From Lunularia cruciata (taxonomy: Eukaryota > Streptophyta > Marchantiopsida > Lunulariales > Lunulariaceae): a stretch of DNA of 64,000 nt. The notes beneath the pieces were generated by a model, which saw only the letters and a list, made by a program, of their open reading frames with translations, searched no databases and had not been told where the DNA came from. Where the stretch lies: assembly GCA_948567375.1 (NCBI GenBank), contig OX419761.1:17238501-17302500 (forward strand), given 5' to 3'. Position numbers and translations under genes: made by a program. Positions 10,656 to 23,403 of this stretch are shown here, in pieces (the stretch's first letter is position 1; every line of letters begins with the position of its first letter).

Positions 10656-13335
10656 TTATTGCAATAAGACTGAGAATGAAACTAAAGAAGGATGAAAGTG
10701 AAGATATAGAGTTACCTAATGGTCATACAGAGAAAGTTAATTTATTATCTAAAAAGATACAATTCTTTGTAGAAAAGTATAAGGAAGAAATTGAGTGCTG
10801 AGTGATACAATTAGCTCACTATGATATGATCTAGAGTATGTTGTGGATAGAACATTACAATTCAATGTAGAATGGTAAAGGAAAATAGTGAAAACTAGCC
10901 AATTAAAGATATTTGAATATAGGATAAGATCTCATAGGGAAAAATTACCTTTATAGGTCATCAAGACAACAACTATCTATAAGACAAAAAGTGTTTCTTG
11001 GGTCTAATAAGAGAAATCTAGAGTGCACAACTCAATGGAAAAATTCCTAAAAATTTGAAAGATGTGAAAGATAAATTTAAGAATACATTTCTTGATTATT
11101 TACTCTCAAGATAAACATCAAAAAGGAGAGTAGATCATAAAATTGAGATACTTTTTGGGAAGACATTTCCTTGTAAATCCCTATACCCACTATCACCTCA
11201 TGAGTTGGAGGAGTGCAAGATCCAAATCAAAAGAAAGTTGTAAAAAGAGTTCATCCAACCTAACATATAACCATATGGAGCTCTTGTCTTGTTTGTGAAG
11301 AAGGATGGTATGCTATGGATGTGCATTGACTATAAGGCCCTAAAGCAATAAATGATGAAGATTAAATATCCATAACCTGACATGGATGACCTATTTGATC
11401 AACTCAATAGAGCAAAACACTTCACCAAACTTGATCTACATAGTAATTATAACCAAATCAAGATTGTAAAGGAAAATGTGCATAAAACTACCTTTTGAAT
11501 ATGGTATGGTCATTTTGAATACCTAGTGATGTCGTTTGGCCTCACCTATACACCGACCACTCTCATGAGTTTGATGAATGACATATTTTGTCTATACTTG
11601 ACTAAGTATGTTATCATTTTGTTATGATATCTTAGTCTATAGTACTACAATGAAAGAACATAATCAACATCTACAAAAAGTCTTCTATGTTTTATAAAGG
11701 ATTTAGTTGTATGTCAAAATCTCAAAGTGCTACTTTGACACATTTGAAGTAGATACTTGGGTCATAGAACAAGTGCAAAAGGTATTCAAATAAAATAGAA
11801 GGCATTTAGAATTGGGATGCTCCAAAGGATCAATCAATCTGAGTTTTTGGGGATTAACTCTGTTGTTGATTTATCAAGGACTCTCCAAGGTTGCACAACC
11901 CCTAATTTCATTTCTTGGCAGGGAAAGAAATAGATGTAGAGAACTGCACATGAACTTGCATTTCAAGCATTGAAAGATGCATTACTACAGCATGCACCAA
12001 TCTTGAAATGGTATGATCCCAAAAATCCAATCAAGTTGGCTACAAATGTATCAATCATCACAATAAGAGCAATTCTAGAACAAGAATAGGAGGAAAAATG
12101 GCATCCAATTGCATATTTCTCTCAAAAACTATTATTGGTGGAGAAAAAATATCTCACTACTAAATGAGAAGAGTTTGAAATTGTCTTTGCTACCAAGCAT
12201 TAGAAGAATTATCTTAGCAAGAAGTTATTTGTAGTTGAGATAGATCACAAACCACTAGTCTACCTAAAGACACAAAAAGATCTATCTCATAGACATATTT
12301 GTTGTGTAGAGTGGAGACAATAGTTTAATATGAATATTACACATGTGGAGTGCAAGAAGCAACTTGTGTATGCATTTACATGGAGGTCTACATGGAACAT
12401 TCTAACAACCTCTAATTAATCATTAGAGGTCAAGATGAACCTAGATTTCTATCCAAGGATTCTTGATGTTATAAAGATTGACCTGCATATTGTAGGCACT
12501 CAATCATCCAAAAGGGTAACTAGTACCCAAGGACTTACCTTCTTGGATGGCAAATATAGATCCTTGATGCTCTAGACTTACAAACCATTTTCCTTGCTGA
12601 ATGTCATGATTCTACCGTTGCAATTCATGCTAGGATGGACAAAACCTTAGATGCAATCAAATGCCATTATTATTTGCCCAAGATGAGGAGAGATATGATG
12701 GAGTATGTTTGACATTTCCTACCTTATCTTCAAAATAAAGTCCCTAATTAAGCTCCCACATGTCTTCTTTGACCCCTTCCTACCCTTACACAACATTGGG
12801 AGTAGGTTAGCATGGATCTAGTTTATGAATTGCACAAGACCACCTTAGGTTTTGAATTCATTGTAGTCTTTGTGTACCAACTAAGCAAATGATTCATTTG
12901 TGTCCTACAACAAATAATATGACTATGCCATAATTGGCTTATTTGTACTTGACTATGGTCTTTTCTCAACATAGATTGTCTTGAGTATTCATCATAGGTG
13001 CGGCACTCAATTCACTAGTTTGTTTTAGAGAACACTCTTTGGATTATTCAAAACCAAACTTACAATGTCTATGGCATACCATCTACAAATTAATGGACAA
13101 ACAAAGCAAGCCAATCACACTATCAAGGACATAAGGCTTCACTCTGGGGGAGCAAGAAAGGTGGGACACACTACTTTCCTTGGTGGAATTTGCCTACAAC
13201 AATTCAATGAATGCATCTACAAAGATCATACTATTCTTTTCATGTATAGAGAACACCCTTTCATAACTTTGAGCTACAAAAGTTGATGCTATCAATGGTT
13301 TTGTGTTTAGAATCCAATAAGGTAGGAAGAATTAT
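10656..13335 (+). pseudogene. Family A pol remnant, gag-less and heavily mutated
   Basis: The oldest-looking family A copy. Protease-region sequence starts at about 10660 and reverse transcriptase runs about 11150-11660: the CIDY block is near 11322 and the catalytic block, now shifted in frame, near 11620. RNase H lies about 11990-12300 and integrase about 12540-13280, including HLQINGQTKQANHT near 13080, where the catalytic Glu of the usual TER motif is Lys. Stops occur every few dozen codons and the copy is A/T-shifted relative to copy 2, as expected from old methylated-cytosine decay. No function is possible. Confidence 0.85.
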
Positions 13336-13369
13336 AAATGGCAAGGTCGGTGGGGAGAATTAAAAATTT

Positions 13370-13867
13370 GGTGGGAAGTATCTTTAAAGATGTTATACAT
13401 GATGGTCTAAGTAGATCAAGATAAAGGAGAAACCAAAAGAGGACTTCCATTAATAGGGTAGAGGCCAAAAACACATCAAAAACTTCAAAGCTAATTTTGG
13501 AGGTCTAAACAAAAGAATTAGGCCTCAGAAAATAAAATTTTAATTCCCTTGGGAGATAAAAATGTTTTCTCTTTCCTTCTCCTTAGTTTGTCTCATCAAG
13601 ATTTTTCCAATGATGTCTTCCATGCAATTCTGAGCTTCCTACCAAAAAGATTCCAAAAAGATTCCAAAAAGATTCCAAAAAGTCAAACTTGTTTGACCAA
13701 CCAAATGGAACTAGGGTTGATATGTCAACAATCCATGTATCTAATCTAAGGGTATAGCTTGATTAGAGTGTATCCTCTTTTTTATATAATAAAGATAAAT
13801 TGCTTCTTTGGTGCATCAATATTTTTGGGAATTCCAACCATGTGTGCTTTTGTCTTCGGACTGTTAT
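13370..13867 (+). repeat. 3' LTR, family A copy 3, with 11-bp internal amplification
   Basis: Begins near GTATCTTTAAAGATGTTATAC and continues through the family A landmarks TTGACCAACCAAATGGAAC and TTTATATAATAAAGA (TATA-like), ending at TCTTCGGACTGTTATA. At 13644-13676 the unit AAAAAGATTCC occurs three times in perfect tandem, where other LTR copies have a single AAAAGATTCC. Confidence 0.8.
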
Positions 13868-14229
13868 AAAAGCAAAGTCTGTTATGAGGAAATACCAACT
13901 CAAAATAAGAGATAAAGTTAAGTATGCATTGATGTGTATGCTTGCATCATTACTTGAGTCAAGTGTGTGCTTGCGTGTATGCTCAAGTATGCTTGTTAGA
14001 AATATTGAGAATTGATGTGCGGTCTAAATTCAAGGTTTAGGATGGTGTGCATTAGTATGCACTCATGATTTAGGGTTAAGCCAATATGCGCTTGTGTGTG
14101 TGTTGGGAATTTGGGGTTTAAGTAGGCATGCATTCGTGTGTACTGCATAGAGTGTAGATTTCTCAAAAGTTTAACAAGTTCTGGGAAAACAAATCCAAAA
14201 CACTTGCAAGAAAATTGGAAAGAAAAAAG
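13868..14229. other. Non-genic stretch with recurring TGTGC/TATGC words
   Basis: Words such as GTGTATGCTTGC, GTGTGCATTAGTATGCA and TGTGTGTGT recur irregularly, resembling 9290-9640. No gene was found. Confidence 0.45.
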
Positions 14230-14281
14230 AAAACCAGAGGTAAGTGATTGTCTCTTGAGACAATCACTTGCCTCTGGTTTT
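14230..14281. repeat. Near-perfect 25-bp hairpin
   Basis: Two 25-base arms (14230-14254 and 14257-14281) are reverse complements except for one T/C difference, which would still pair as G-U in RNA. The loop is TT. The left arm begins AAAACCAGAGG and the right arm ends CCTCTGGTTTT. Nothing identifies it as a terminator or a known small RNA. Confidence 0.8.
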
Positions 14282-14879
14282 GGGTATTCCATTCTGATAC
14301 AAATCTTCAAACACCCCCTCACATCAAGATCCAGTTCCCAAATTCCCTCAACCAAATTTTTGATATAGGTTTGTCAATCCAACACCTAAACTTCATGCTT
14401 TTCTGCCCGTATATATCGGTTTCCAGGACGATTCAGTTCTGGACAAATTTCCCTTTTATGAGCTGAGTACATGTAAATTTGTTACGGGTGTTACTTTTCT
14501 GCCCATAGATATCAGTCATTCTTATTGGCATTCATTCCTCCCCCCATTGTTCTCTTTTCCCCTCTTCTTTCCTCTATTTCGTTTCTCATCTCTTTTACAT
14601 TCGGATAGTCATTCTACGCACATTTGGTGGGCTTCACACTTCGAGCTTCGATGCATGGAGGTTTGTTCGATTGTCAACTTTCAAAACTCGCTTTGTTTAC
14701 TCTATCCAACTTAAGCCATGCTTTACTTAAAACTCTCTTTAAATCGTTCTCCATATCGTTTGCTTTTCATGCACGCTTTGAACCCTAAGGATGTAATTTC
14801 GTCTGTCATGGAATTGTAGGGGGACCAAGCTTTCCTGTTTCAGTATGGAAAAGGAAAATTGTGAGGTTGTACAAGATTA
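14282..14879. other. Stretch without a firm gene; pyrimidine-rich, promoter-like
   Basis: CT-rich sequence at 14540-14600, followed by less AT-rich sequence. A plant promoter or leader would look like this, but no convincing coding exon follows. Confidence 0.3.
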
Positions 14880-15200
14880 GTTCCTTATGGCGTTTAGATT
14901 GCAGCAGGAAACACTTGAGATTGATTTTAATCTTCTTAGTATTTGAATAGACTTACTTATGAGAATGAATGATTTAAGTAGGACGATTCTGGAAATCACG
15001 ACAACAATATTGAATTTTTATATAAACTCCTTACGGCATTTAGATTACAGCAGTCATCACTTGTGCTTGAGTTTAGACTTCTTAGTCTTCGTATTGTTTT
15101 TCCTTTTAACTTGATTCACTTACGAGAATCAACGATTTAAGTAGTCCTATTTTGGGTATCACCACATTAACGCATCTTAGCATAAACTTCTTGTTGAACA
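14880..15200 (+). repeat. Diverged tandem duplication, ~160-bp unit
   Basis: Two adjacent units (about 14880-15040 and 15041-15200) share the segments TCCTTA(T/C)GGC(G/A)TTTAGATT(G/A)CAGCAG, TTACGAGAATCAACGATTTAAGTAG (with changes) and ATAAACT. They differ by many substitutions and one larger indel, so the duplication is old. Confidence 0.7.
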
Positions 15201-15215
15201 TCTCCTTGAGGGTTT

Positions 15216-15426
15216 TTGAAGAATTTACCTTTTAACTAATAAATTATGGACAAGGTAAAAAAAGGAAGCGGTAGTGATAGGATTAAAATAAATGGATCAA
15301 AATTAAAACATTCCTTGATATAATTAAGGAATGTTTTAATTTTGATCCATTTATTTTAATCCTATCACTACCGCTTCATTTTTTTACCTTGTCCATAATT
15401 TATTAGTCAAAAGGTAAATTCTTCAA
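15216..15426. repeat. Large inverted repeat, ~100-bp arms
   Basis: Left arm 15216-15316 and right arm 15326-15426 are reverse complements with few differences and a 9-base spacer (GATATAATT). A 19-base direct repeat, CATTCCTTGATATAATTAA, occurs at 15309-15327 and again at 15429-15447, just outside the right arm. Both arms contain the CGGTAGTGATAGGATT segment. No coding potential. Confidence 0.85.
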
Positions 15427-17966
15427 TTCATTCCTTGATATAATTAATAAATTTCGAATCAATTTATTAGCTGTAAATGCCATAATTTTCCAGAATTTTT
15501 ATAACCCAAAAGGAATAAGTAAAAGATGAGGATCCCATTTGGTTTAAACTTTCATCACTTTATTTTTGCATGGAAGTAATAATTGTCATTAACAAGCAAA
15601 TAAACTAAGAAACAATAGGAGATTGGAATCAAGAACAAGAGATTTGAGAGTTAAAATTATAGGAGACTGGAATTAAACTATAGAATTTCAGAATAATAAG
15701 TCCTTTTAAATTTCAAACATATAAAATACTAGTATTCAAAAAAATTGGAGAACCAACATATTAGTTTGACAATAAGAAGAGCTCAAACAAAGTCACAAGA
15801 GAAAGTTATTCATGGACAAGAAATTAATGTTGAAAATCAAACCATTTTATGGATCAACATTGAAGAGAAGAAATTCAGAAGTTGGAGGTTGGGTGAGAGC
15901 TAATAAAAACTCAAAGATGAGAAATTTAAGGAATAAATAGAAATATAAATATACAGAAATAATAAAACCATGAATGGCATATGAGATCTAATGGCATATG
16001 CATGTATGGTATATATATCCAAGATAGATATAAAAACAACTTAGTAAAAAGAAAAGAAAATATTCTAAGTTATTAAAAACTATGCAATTTTCATTAGCTT
16101 CCACTTACCATTAAAAACATATGGTAGTAGTGGTAGAAACTTGATCTACATTTGAGGTGAGTAAAATATTGAATAAGAATATAACATATTTTGGTATATT
16201 TTTATACCAAAAATTTGGTATATAAATATATTGTATATCCTATACCTGGTACAATATTTCAGTATGATATAATTATGAGTATTAGAAAAATACCTAAATG
16301 AATTATGAATTATTAGCATCAACCTAAGTTTGCACATGTAAAGATGGCTTATAAATTTTGAAGAAATATTTACGGATTTAAAGTACTAGGTTTGACTTCA
16401 GTATAGAAAAGACTCTTAATAGTAAACTCCAAGCTAGTGTGGCCAAAATCAAACTCCAAAATATACCATGGACATAAGCTTATATTTTATCTCCTTAAAT
16501 TATTGAACTTACGCCTCTACAAATCTGATACGCGTCCTCCACATTACCAAATTGGTTTTCCTAATTTCAATACTCCTTATTATCCTTCACTTACCGAGTT
16601 AAGTTGCAATTATTTCTTTATAGTTTATATCTTGCCACTTACTTTATCCTCATTCTAGTGTTTACTTCCTTATGATCATTCTTTTCTCATTTCGTGCAGA
16701 ATCCTCATCCTTAACAAATGTATAATCAATATCAATATCAAGACAACAAACATCGTTTCATTTATGTTTTGGTATAAATTCCATATTTAGTTTTAAGGTC
16801 TCAATGCCTGTAGAATCCCTGTCCAAAGGCATTGGGACCCCAAACTTAGTTTAATCTTAATTACTTTACTTTATAGGGATTATCAATGGATTTGGTCTCC
16901 TTATCCGCGGAAGTCATAAGGTAATCTTAAAGTAATTCTTTGACCTCTCACATACTCCAAATTAACAATTTAAGTTTCAAAACTAAGTCTAAACTAACCC
17001 TACACTTTTTATTTTCTGTATTTGAATCTAACATGTAGTTGCAGCTTTCTAATTTATAGTGGCACATTTCGAGCTATTGGAACAGGTGTCCAATTGACCT
17101 TTGAATATATGTTTTCACATGTTCACTACATTGTTTCCTGAAAAGCAAAGCACATGATTTTTTTGTTATTTTTAAATATACATGTTTATCATCCAAAGTG
17201 TAAACAATCCAATACCGGATTTCAACTCAGTCTTTATGGTTCCATAAGCATACATAAAACATTTGCAAGTGGTTTCTAAAATCATTGTATGAACCGCATC
17301 AAGAAGTGTCACATAATTTTCAATGGGTTAATCTGAAATTATAGAATTGTCTATTTATTTTAATTATTACACTCATATTCGGGAGTTAGAACAAAAAATT
17401 TTATGGACCATTCATATCTGAATGCAAATGCATACTCTGCGTATCTATTTTTATTGAAGTGTTTGATGTACTCCCATTCATTTTTTGGGCGACTATTCAT
17501 TGAAATGAGAGTTAAAACCCCGTATCTCATTAAAACTTTACGGGGAGTTTGTGAGAGTGTGGAGACTGGAGAGAAGAGGGAGAGATGTGAGAGGAAAGCT
17601 ATACATTTCTGAGTGCTCTTTAACATATAGCACTTGAGTGAATAGTAGATTCTGTTCATTGGTTCTATTGGTACCTAGACTGATGACTATGGAGAATTGA
17701 GTAGAAACTTTTTCGTGTTTAGAGTGATTATTACACATTGAAGTGATGGTGCGGGAGTTCTCAATTTCAGTCTAGGTATTCATGTTATAGCTACATGAGA
17801 ATTAGTTTGAAATTTTAGAAATGGAAATTGAAAATTACAAGAGTTTGTAGTTTTTAGGGTTTGGAGAGATAATATTAACTCATGTGAATTGGGATATGAG
17901 GGGTTGTGGTTTTGTAGGTGTAGGAACTGATGAGGAGGAACATCATGTTTTATTATCATTATTCTT
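15427..17966. other. AT-rich intergenic stretch
   Basis: Strongly AT-rich sequence with no supported gene. A short imperfect inverted repeat (GGTCTCAATGCCT at 16797-16809 against AGGCATTGGGACC at 16827-16839, 17-base loop) is the only local structure noted. Confidence 0.5.
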
Positions 17967-20380
17967 GTGTTAGCCATGGCTACACTTTCCTATGTGGAGC
18001 CGCCTAGAGTGGCTTGGGACACACCATGCCCGGTGTGTCATCAACACTTTATCTTGCAAGAGGTATATACCCATCTGGGAAGGATGCACAAGGACTATGA
18101 TTGGACCACTTGGGATGCTCACGTGGCAAACAATCATATCAATAGTAGTGACACTCAAGGATTATGCATGCTTCCTCTATCCCTTCGTTGATCATTCCGA
18201 GGATACCGATTGAGTCATGGGAGTGGTTAGCTTCTCAGGTGGGTTGTATTTTGGAGTTATTTGAGACTAGTTTTCCATGTCCATGTCTATTCCTTAGGCT
18301 ACTCTATACACCCCATGATGAGGCTAGATAAGCTTTTTGCCTGCCACTTGATTGTTTGGCAAGTGATCTCTTAGACAAGTTAGCATGGTTCCTATTCCTC
18401 TTACTCCTTTGATGGTGTCTTTGTTATGCTAGAGGAGGACATGCGGGATATAGAGACATGGTTGTTAGATTTTGTCAATTCCAAGCGGAGGATTAGGCAT
18501 CTCTACATGAGAAGTTTGCTAGGGCTGCACGTTTTAGGAGACAAGTTTTTCCACATGATACCATAGAATCCACTTGATTATGGCAGTGTAGGACATTGGG
18601 TCAAGCGGGAGAGTTTAGTAGAGCAACACAAGGACATATCCTTTGTATATGGCTAGTCTTATTAATGAGATTATCTTTTTCCTATAATCACTACATCCTA
18701 TGGCAAGAGAGGAATTACCACTAGAGGTTTTAGATTATTAGTCTGAGCAACCTTTATGTCTTGATAGGTTGCTTTTTGCACAAGCATTGTATACTAATCC
18801 TTGCCTTTCTTTAGAAGGCTTGTCAAGGATGGTATATGAGCATCTTAGAGATTGCTTTCAAGTAGATGATCCTTCTAATGGTTTTATCAATTTGTTTCAA
18901 GTGGTTGAGCAATAATAAGAGGAGACATTCTTATGTCTATTAGCCAAGTGTTAGGTGCTAGTCAACTTCTTGTGATGGAGAAGGACACAAGAGGCATTAG
19001 ACCAATTGATATTGGAAAGATCTTTTTGCATTTGGTCAACTGCACCATTTCATTTGGGATCATTTTTACTTCCGACAACACCTTGGTCCACATTAGTTTG
19101 GAGTAACTACACCTAGAGGATGTGAGGCTATATCTTTAGGCATTAGGGCACCCCTAGATATCCATATAGAGTGGGTCATCCTCCAAGTGGATGTTGAGAA
19201 CACTTTTAATAGCATCTCATAAGCATCCATCTTTAGAGAGCTTAAGGAGGCTGGTGGATCCTTGGCAAGTCTTATTCCTTTTGTGTAGTCTTTTTATGGC
19301 TCTCTTGCTTCTCTTCATGGTTGTTCACATGAGGGAATCATTGTCTTGGAGTCAATTATTGGTACACATTAGAAAGATCCTTTAGGGAGGATCCTTATTT
19401 TCCATGGCTCACTTTAGAGTTCTCTTATCTACTACTTTGGCCATGTTAGATTGTGTATTTCCCTCCTTGGCAGATGATACATACATTGTGGGCCTTGTAG
19501 ATCATATTAGGTAGGCCTTTTGACCACTTGACTATTGAGCTTCATCTAGTAGTCTTGAGAGTCAAGGTGTCAAAGTATAGGGCATGGTCTCCTTTAGGTA
19601 TCCCTCCCCACCTTGAGCTTCTAAAGGGGTGTATCACATCTATAGATAGACTACGTGTTCTTGGAGCGCTAGTAGGATCTAAGGATTTTATCAGACACCC
19701 ATTGCCCTTGTAGAGGATATTCTCCATGTAGATGACCTTCCTTTACTAGGAAATCTAAAGGTGACATTTGGTATACTATTCTCTAGTATTACTTGTCAAC
19801 TAACATACCTCCTCCACATAGTTCCCTCCTCCTTGACCTTCCTATCATGTCTACGAGCCTTTGATAGGAGGATTGTGGGAGTATTTGGTGACATTATTGG
19901 ACCAAGGACATTTGAGTGTATGATAGAGAATTTGGCATGTAGACAAAATCTCTACCAATCTCATGTAGAGGAATTGGTTTGCTATCTATAGAGGAGATAC
20001 CACCTACATTTTTGGGTAATTGTGCTCTCTTGTTACCCCTACTTTCTTCTCATTTTATGGTTGTTGATAGGCTGGTTTTGAAGAATTATGTGATAGATGT
20101 GGAGGAAGGATCCTTTTCTCCCTAAATGTTACTATGGAAAACAAGAGATAGTTTATCTCCATGGGTATACAAGGACTTTCTGTCTTTTGCTTCATTATTT
20201 TCAAATTGGACTAGAAGTTTATAGCCTTCCTTGATGGAGCAACAATTTCAACATACACTACATTCTCTCTTAATTGACTTGTCCATTCCTTAGGCTACTA
20301 GAGCACATCTTTGCTCTTGCTCTGGCAAGGATGCAAGCTCTTTGATCCTAGCTTGACCATGCATTAGGGAATTTTGACTC
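17967..20380 (+). pseudogene. LINE (RLE type) first part: zinc finger and reverse transcriptase
   Basis: A non-LTR retrotransposon remnant. Near its start is CPVCHQHF, followed by HLGRMHKDYDW, a C2H2-like finger of the kind these elements use to bind target DNA. Reverse transcriptase lies at about 19160-19720: WVILQVDVENTFNSIS holds the first catalytic Asp, KDPLGRILIFH follows, and LADDTYIVG near 19467 holds the catalytic Asp pair. SKYRAWSPLGIPP and LRVLGALVGS come next. A thumb-like region with AFDRRIVGVFGDIIGP lies at 19848-19910. Frequent stops and frameshifts show decay. The element is cut at 20380 and resumes at 23404. Confidence 0.75.
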
Positions 20381-21249
20381 TATTGTGCATATAAACATTG
20401 CTACACAACATACATTATTGTCAACATCATACACTATAGAAGCACAACTCACACATAAATCATACATGAACTCTAAACTACCACAATAATAAGTTATTCA
20501 CTAACTCAAATCAACTCAAATCAAATCAGTACTTGATCTTTCACTCAACAATCTACCAACAACTAGACACTAATTACAATCATGCCACACCCACTCTAGC
20601 TAAGAGACTCTAGGTGATGTTCACCGGCTTTCTGTCCACCATAGCCAAGAACTTGAGGGCTCAACATCAAAGAAGTGAGCTCTTTGGAGCTACACTTCCA
20701 GCGTATACCTTTGATTTTGACCTAGATCTCCAATCCTAATGGTCCCATTGATGGCATATCCAACGGTGCAAATGGTGCAAATGACGGTGGACCTTACCAT
20801 GTAGTCAATACCTCAAACACAAAATCTGACTGTCAACAAGTAGTTTATGAGTAACTGTCAAAATAACTCTAACTACCAACACTACTACTCTAGCATTTGA
20901 GCAATCTAGGTCAATGCTACAAAGGGCATGATAGCTATCATGTGTATATATATTGCTACACAACATACATTACTATCAATATCATTCACTATAAAAGCAC
21001 AACTCACACATAAGTCACACATGAACTCAAAGTGCCACACAATCGCTCCCCTAGTTGGCGGTTAGGTCCCTCTAACTCCAAATAGCAATCTACTCCAAAT
21101 ATATAGTATACACTATGGTGGGCAAAGATCAAGAGGCCAGGTGCTATTGAGTCTTATTATTAGTCACCTATTTGCAATCTATACCATATAAAAAGTGAAC
21201 TAGCTATAAGTCAAGTACATTTAGGACATAACCATTGTCTCAAACAAAC

Positions 21250-21405
21250 CACCATGAGGGGAGGAGTCAAATATACCATATACCATCCTCTTGATCAGCT
21301 ATCACACACTAACATAGTAGCAGTTCCATAAGAAGAGCCGTATAACATACACCTTAAGCTTGCATGTACAAAGTGCAAAGCTTGGGTCCATAGTCCCATC
21401 AATAT
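21250..21405 (-). pseudogene. PHD finger remnant, family C (third copy)
   Basis: The minus strand reads RCMLYGSS, then TATMLVCDS, a stop in place of the next Cys, and SRGWYMVYLTPPL. The order matches the PHD segment at 8329-8430. The His and one later Cys have become Tyr, so the finger could not bind zinc normally. Confidence 0.7.
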
Positions 21406-21487
21406 TTGGGATGTGATATGATGCACAATAGCGCACATGATCCTTCTAAAAAACACCATCATGTCCTTCCAACACAAGGATGCCAAA

Positions 21488-22069
21488 TGTAATACTCCAA
21501 GGGCAAGAGAACTCTCCAAGAGAGATACAAGAGAGAAAACACAAGTTTCACACTCAATCCTCCAATGCCCCAAAGGAGCACCTTCTCTTTATTATATAGC
21601 AAAGAGGATCCACTCAAAGGAAGCTCCACCCTTGGATCAGATACATGGAATTGGTGACCTTTCAATGAGCTCCATCGTTGGATTAGTTGTTTGGATGGGT
21701 GACATGTTAGTCCTTGTCCTATCTAGTTGGACTGAAGGTAAGCTTTAGAGAATCTTCCTATAGGGAGCTCAGAATCGCATGGGTGAGGTACCATTAGAAA
21801 GCTCTTGATGAGACAAATCATAGGAGGAGAAGACAAGTCTTTGGCTAGAACAGGGAGGAATTGTTCCATTTTTGAGGCCTAATTCATCCGTTTAGGCCTC
21901 CAAAATTGGCTCTAAGTTTTAAGTTATTTTTGACTTTTGACCTATTAGTAGAAGTACTCTTTTGGTGACACCTTTGTCTAATCTACCTAGCCTAGTGTAC
22001 ACAACATCTTTCTAGATTTTACCAAGCCAATTTCAGCTCTATATAATATGTCTAGTTGCTTGTATTACA
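21488..22069 (-). repeat. Solo family A LTR, inverted, nested in family C pol
   Basis: Reverse complement of the family A LTR, starting TGTAATACTCC and ending TTGTATTACA on the + strand, 582 bases against 735 in the complete copy, so internally deleted. Flanks are CCAAA (21483-21487) and CTAGA (22070-22074). Each is one transition from CCAGA, which fits a decayed 5-base target-site duplication. On the minus strand the interrupted family C frame reads ...VHEVLPS before and GILVLEGHDG after. Confidence 0.85.
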
Positions 22070-22560
22070 CTAGAAGGCAAAACCTCATGCACTCTCAAGT
22101 TAGTGTAGCCCGTGGTAACATTAAGTGTCATCAATGTTGTCTATTGTAGATATACATAGTCACTTGGATGAAATCAAGAAATCAAGGGTCTATAACCTCC
22201 TCCTTGAATGGTATCATAGCATAAGGTATCCTTATGCTAAGCAATTGCCAAGTTCTTGAAAGCCATCAATATCACTCTTCAAAAGATCTCTACCCGTTGA
22301 GAACATGCGCTCGTCCATACATCTGGATTATCCAAGTCCAAAACTACAATATCATCTCAACAAATGGCCGTAGGTAATTTTGGATCTTGTCCATAGAGTA
22401 CAAATTAAGGAGAGAAGGATGCTAAGGAGGCTTTCCAGCTAAACCAATAGCCCATGGCCAACCAAGGTAATTGGAGATCCTAATCTCCCAAGTGGCCTCT
22501 CTACAAACTATCTAGACAAACTTTCTCTAGCCAAAATTTGATGTAAATCCTCCCCAAGAT
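22070..22560 (-). pseudogene. Family C integrase C-terminal remnant
   Basis: The minus strand reads DLQLPWLAMGYWFSW, then DIVVLDLDNPDVW, then YRPLIS and DYVYLQ, then LRVHEVLPS. These blocks match 7822-8200 on the + strand. Several stops are present. Confidence 0.75.
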
Positions 22561-22599
22561 CCTCAAAGTTGAGTTAGATAAAGCAAAGGCTGCTAACAA

Positions 22600-23403
22600 G
22601 GCCGCTCATACTTGATGTAAAATCTAACATAAAATCTGACATAAATCCCTAGAATTTTTTGACCACCAAATCCTTTGTTAAATCTCTACTCGAGCCAAAT
22701 CAAAAGGATGGAGATCTTCAAATCTCTAATTTGTGGAAATGAATTCCCAACTCCACATTCAATTTTACCCTTTGAGCTCAATTTGCACCGAATTGGTCCT
22801 ACTTTCACCTCTTGAGCTCAAAACAAAAACACCTACTTGACTTTATTCTTAAGGGAGTTTGGCCGATGCGCCACACAAAATCACTCTAAGGGAAATCTGA
22901 ATCTAGATCTAGGTACTAACAATCAACCAAGCTTGGAGATACCAACAATACCTTCGGTTCTTGCACCCAATTTCCCCTTGACTCTCACTTCTTTGATGTA
23001 ATCAATTATTCATCAACTCAAATCAGATCAATACTTGATCTTTCACTCAACAATTTGCCGACAAATAGGCATTGATTACAACCTAACCATACCCACTCTA
23101 GCTAAAAGACTTTAGATGATGCTTGTTAACTTTTTGTCCACCATAGCTAAGAACTCAAAGGATCAACATCAAAGAAGTGACCTCTTTGGGGCTGCACTTC
23201 CAAGTTATACCTCTGATTTTGACATGGATCTCCAACCCTGATGGTGCAAGCAACGGTGGGCCTTACCATGTAGTCAATACTGCCAACACAAAATCTGACC
23301 ATCAACAAGTAGTCTATGAGTAATTGCCAAAATACCTCTAACTACCAACACTACTACTCTAGCGCCCGAGCAATTTAGGTACGATGCTACAAATGGTGTG
23401 ACA
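22600..23403 (-). repeat. Family C LTR-like block B and leader
   Basis: In minus orientation, TGTCACACCATTTGTAGC (23403) opens block B, which runs to about GATTACA near 23000. A leader then follows that contains TTGGTATCTCCAAGC near 22940, weakly like a tRNA-Met primer site. The same B-plus-leader order appears on the + strand at 32135-33250. Confidence 0.6.

Larger units (their letters stand above)
20381..23403 (-). mobile_element. Family C Ty3/gypsy element inserted in the LINE, minus strand
   Basis: Inserted between two copies of ACTC(T/G) at 20377-20381 and 23404-23408. Skipping it puts the LINE back in frame. In its own orientation, right to left, it has an LTR-like start TGTCACACC at 23403 and a leader (about 22990-22600). 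Then come the integrase C-terminal part (22560-22070), a PHD finger (about 21400-21250), a 3' untranslated segment (21245-21045) and blocks A, B, A (21045-20382). Most of gag-pol is missing. It is itself split by a family A LTR at 21488-22069. Confidence 0.75.

Noticed and set aside
16786-16845. Inverted repeat as a microRNA precursor
   Set aside because: Only about 13 well-paired bases and a 17-base loop, with no independent support; such structures are common in AT-rich DNA.
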